DNA from: Porticoccaceae bacterium
GTDB taxonomy: Bacteria > Pseudomonadota > Gammaproteobacteria > Pseudomonadales > Porticoccaceae
DNA length: 35,517 bases
Assembly (NCBI GenBank): GCA_029212965.1
Contig: JARGOV010000004.1
Coordinates: 19,037-54,553 of the forward strand
Reading direction: 5' to 3'
A program made the translations under genes and the position numbers. Of this stretch, positions 34,480 to 35,517 are shown piece after piece. The notes under the pieces are model-generated. The model saw only the letters and a program-made list of their open reading frames with translations. It made no database searches and was not told where the DNA came from. Positions within the stretch are counted from its first letter, which is position 1. Each line of letters begins with the position of its first letter.

Positions 34480-34554
34480 TTATTCCTTGCGAGTGAGCGC
34501 TGTGAGAGAGCAGGCCTCAACAATAATCATTTTATATTTTTAAGGAGTTCCACC

Positions 34555-34968
34555 ATGAAGAAGCAAACAAACCAACAAGGTTTTACATTGATCGAGTTGA
34601 TGATCGTTATCGCAATTATCGGTATTCTAGCGGCGGTAGCACTACCTGCTTATCAAGACTATACGGTAAGGGCTAAAGTTAGTGAGGTTGTTTTGGCTGC
34701 GTCGGCATCCAAGGCCAATGTGGCTGAGTGGGCGCAGACTAAAAATGCATTGCCTGCCGCTGCAGACTATACTCCGGCTTGGACAGCTACTAAGTATGTA
34801 ACAGGCGTAGCGTGGGATGGCACCGATATAAGGGCTACAGCTGTTGCCGCAGAAATTCCTAATGGTGGAGTTATAATTTTGACGCCAACTCTACAAGCTG
34901 ACGGGAAAGTAGAGTGGGCGTGTACTGGTACTATTGAAGCTAAGTACCTGCCATCAAGTTGTAAATAA
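34555..34968 (+). CDS. pilA: Type IV major pilin PilA
   Basis: Structural subunit of the type IVa pilus. The ATG at 34555 with AAGGAG at 34542-34547 gives a 137-aa prepilin; the open frame upstream to 34444 is not coding. The leader MKKQTNQQG is cut by PilD after Gly9, so mature pilin starts at Phe10 with Glu14 as the conserved Glu5, followed by the hydrophobic helix [26 protein letters not shown]. The C-terminal D-loop is closed by Cys123 (WACTG) and Cys136 (PSSCK). The mature protein is only about 128 residues, shorter than common P. aeruginosa pilins (about 140-150). It is divergent from pilB and ends at a strong terminator. Confidence 0.96.
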   Translation: MKKQTNQQGFTLIELMIVIAIIGILAAVALPAYQDYTVRAKVSEVVLAASASKANVAEWAQTKNALPAAADYTPAWTATKYVTGVAWDGTDIRATAVAAEIPNGGVIILTPTLQADGKVEWACTGTIEAKYLPSSCK

Positions 34969-34972
34969 ATAG

Positions 34973-34992
34973 AACAGGGGTCAGACTCAAAT
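34973..34992. repeat. Possible half-element of a REP-like repeat
   Basis: AACAGGGGTCAGACTCAAAT lies just after pilA. The core GGGGTCAGA(G/C)TC followed by AAAT resembles half of a palindromic repeat (GGGGTCAGAGTC... GACTCTGACCCC) that I recall as dispersed in many gammaproteobacterial genomes near REP-associated tyrosine transposases. Only one half is here and no transposase is in the window, so this is recognition from memory and weak. Confidence 0.3.
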
Positions 34993-35014
34993 ATAATGAC
35001 TTCCGACCTTGGAT

Positions 35015-35048
35015 AAAAAAAGCCCCGGTTAATACCTGGGCTTTTTTT
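35015..35048 (+). terminator. Rho-independent terminator after pilA (bidirectional)
   Basis: Seven A, then GCCC C GG, a TTAATA loop, CC T GGGC and seven T form a hairpin with one C/T mismatch and a T-run on either strand. It lies 47 nt after the pilA stop and would also stop leftward transcription of the hydrolase remnant at 35070. Confidence 0.9.
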
Positions 35049-35069
35049 GTCTAAAAAGAATCCGTAGTT

Positions 35070-35517
35070 TCAACTATGAAACTTGTAACCCCCTCCATCA
35101 CTTATGATCTTACCCGCTGTCGGCGTAGCGAAGTGAGTGCTCAAAATCAGCACCGGCCCATCGGCGTAATCCTGCATAAATTTAATGCGCGTCTGCTTTG
35201 CCCGGTCGTGTTCGACATCGTCGATGTCTAGCAGGCCGGGTTTTGCCATTTGGCAGGGGTGGTGGAACATGTCTCCGGTGATAAATAGCCTGTTCACCTT
35301 TTGATGTGATGTGAATGCTGACGTGACTGGGGGTGGGGATGAGACTGATTTCATCCTTCGAGAAAACCTATTAGGTGGCGCCAAACAAATAGCGATCATT
35401 GGGGAAGGTGGGCAACCACTGAGTGCCGACTTTTCTCGTGTTCCAGCTTATATGGTTGAGGAAAAAAGGGGGTGATAACCCCTTTAACCAGAAGGGTGAT
35501 GGAGACATCACCAGTTT
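35070..35517 (-). pseudogene. Degenerate metallo-beta-lactamase-fold hydrolase, cut by the window edge
   Basis: Read leftward, the fragments add up to an MBL-fold hydrolase of about 300 aa in broken order. A first segment (around 35375-35452) reads NHISWNTRKVGTQWLPTFPNDRYLFGAT and ends in TAATAG. The same frame then gives KDEISLIPTPSHVSIHITSKGEQA (around 35289-35360). A frameshift leads to LFITGDMFHHPCQ...LILSTHFATPTAGKI...YKFHS and a TGA at 35070. The stretch between the first two parts is far too short, so an internal deletion is also likely. Where the HxHxDH metal motif should stand, before SWNTRKV, the sequence reads FLNHIS, so metal ligands are lost. The 109-aa open frame from 35399 is therefore not a real gene. 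Expression would also run straight into the terminator at 35015-35048. Confidence 0.8.

Larger units (their letters stand above)
34203..34554. other. Divergent pilB-pilA control region
   Basis: About 350 bp without a gene. From left to right it holds a 7-bp inverted repeat TTGTAAA/TTTACAA (34229-34250), a perfect 25-bp palindrome (34333-34385), an AT-rich stretch, an IHF-like site (34432-34444), a sigma-54-like promoter (34463-34479) and the pilA ribosome site (34542-34547). The leftward pilB promoter should also be here. On the minus strand TTGAAA followed 18 bp later by TGTAAA is a weak candidate. Confidence 0.6.

Noticed and set aside
34444-34554. Longer N-terminus for PilA
   Set aside because: It crosses the sigma-54-like promoter and ribosome site, and a type IV prepilin leader is short; the ATG at 34555 gives the canonical leader.
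35070-35399. Intact 109-aa hypothetical protein
   Set aside because: Only its C-terminal part matches an MBL-fold enzyme. The N-terminal residues come from the wrong frame of the same decayed gene.
1-35517. CRISPR arrays, tRNA genes, complete insertion sequences or prophage genes
   Set aside because: I looked for regularly spaced repeats, tRNA-like folds (GGTTCGA/TTCGAATC contexts) and transposase or phage proteins and saw none.

Overview
The window is a stretch of gammaproteobacterial chromosome. It is dominated by the division and cell wall (dcw) cluster, with a type IV pilus locus at the right end. Gene order (mraZ-rsmH-ftsL-ftsI-murE-murF-mraY-murD-ftsW-murG-murC-ddl-ftsQ-ftsA-ftsZ-lpxC, then an M23 peptidase gene, secA, argJ and mutT, then yacG-coaE-pilD-pilC-pilB divergent from pilA) is the arrangement known from Pseudomonas-like and Cellvibrio/Spongiibacter-like Gammaproteobacteria. 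LpxC shows an LPS-bearing Gram-negative, and the DNPR motif of MurE points to meso-diaminopimelate peptidoglycan. A haloalkane dehalogenase and a phosphotriesterase-like lactonase on the left suggest a free-living, probably marine, bacterium. That last step, and any family-level name, is inference.

Layout. 1-3574 is an accessory-looking block: the 3' part of a ParA-type ATPase gene cut by the window edge, a class II haloalkane dehalogenase (-), acyl-CoA thioesterase II (+) and a phosphotriesterase-family amidohydrolase (-). 3754-4170 holds the RNase P RNA gene rnpB with its promoter, followed by a PepSY membrane protein (-). 5297-22457 is the dcw operon. It starts at a recognisable Pmra promoter whose untranslated leader carries three 10-bp-spaced MraZ boxes, and it runs through 15 genes that are mostly overlapping or a few bases apart. 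22458-29222 holds lpxC, an M23 envelope peptidase in the place E. coli gives to secM, secA, argJ and mutT. 29356-34157 is the leftward pilB-pilC-pilD-coaE-yacG operon. 34203-35048 is the pilA control region, pilA and its terminator. 35070-35517 is the wreck of a metallo-beta-lactamase-fold hydrolase gene.

How the genes work together. MurC, D, E and F, with Ddl supplying D-Ala-D-Ala, build the UDP-MurNAc-pentapeptide. MraY and MurG make lipid I and lipid II. FtsW and FtsI polymerise and cross-link septal peptidoglycan under control of FtsL, FtsQ, FtsA and FtsZ. MraZ represses the operon and RsmH methylates 16S rRNA. LpxC commits carbon to lipid A, SecA drives export, and the M23 protein probably trims envelope peptidoglycan. 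PilB, PilC and PilD extrude and process the pilin PilA; CoaE and YacG are passengers conserved with them.

I found no clearly new multi-gene system, CRISPR array, intact mobile element or tRNA. The observations most worth following are non-coding: a perfect 25-bp palindrome, an IHF-like site and a sigma-54-like promoter stacked upstream of pilA, and a 13-bp inverted repeat in the ftsZ-lpxC gap. On the protein side they are an SxN-to-SxQ change in the FtsI active site and the multiply broken hydrolase gene at the right edge.
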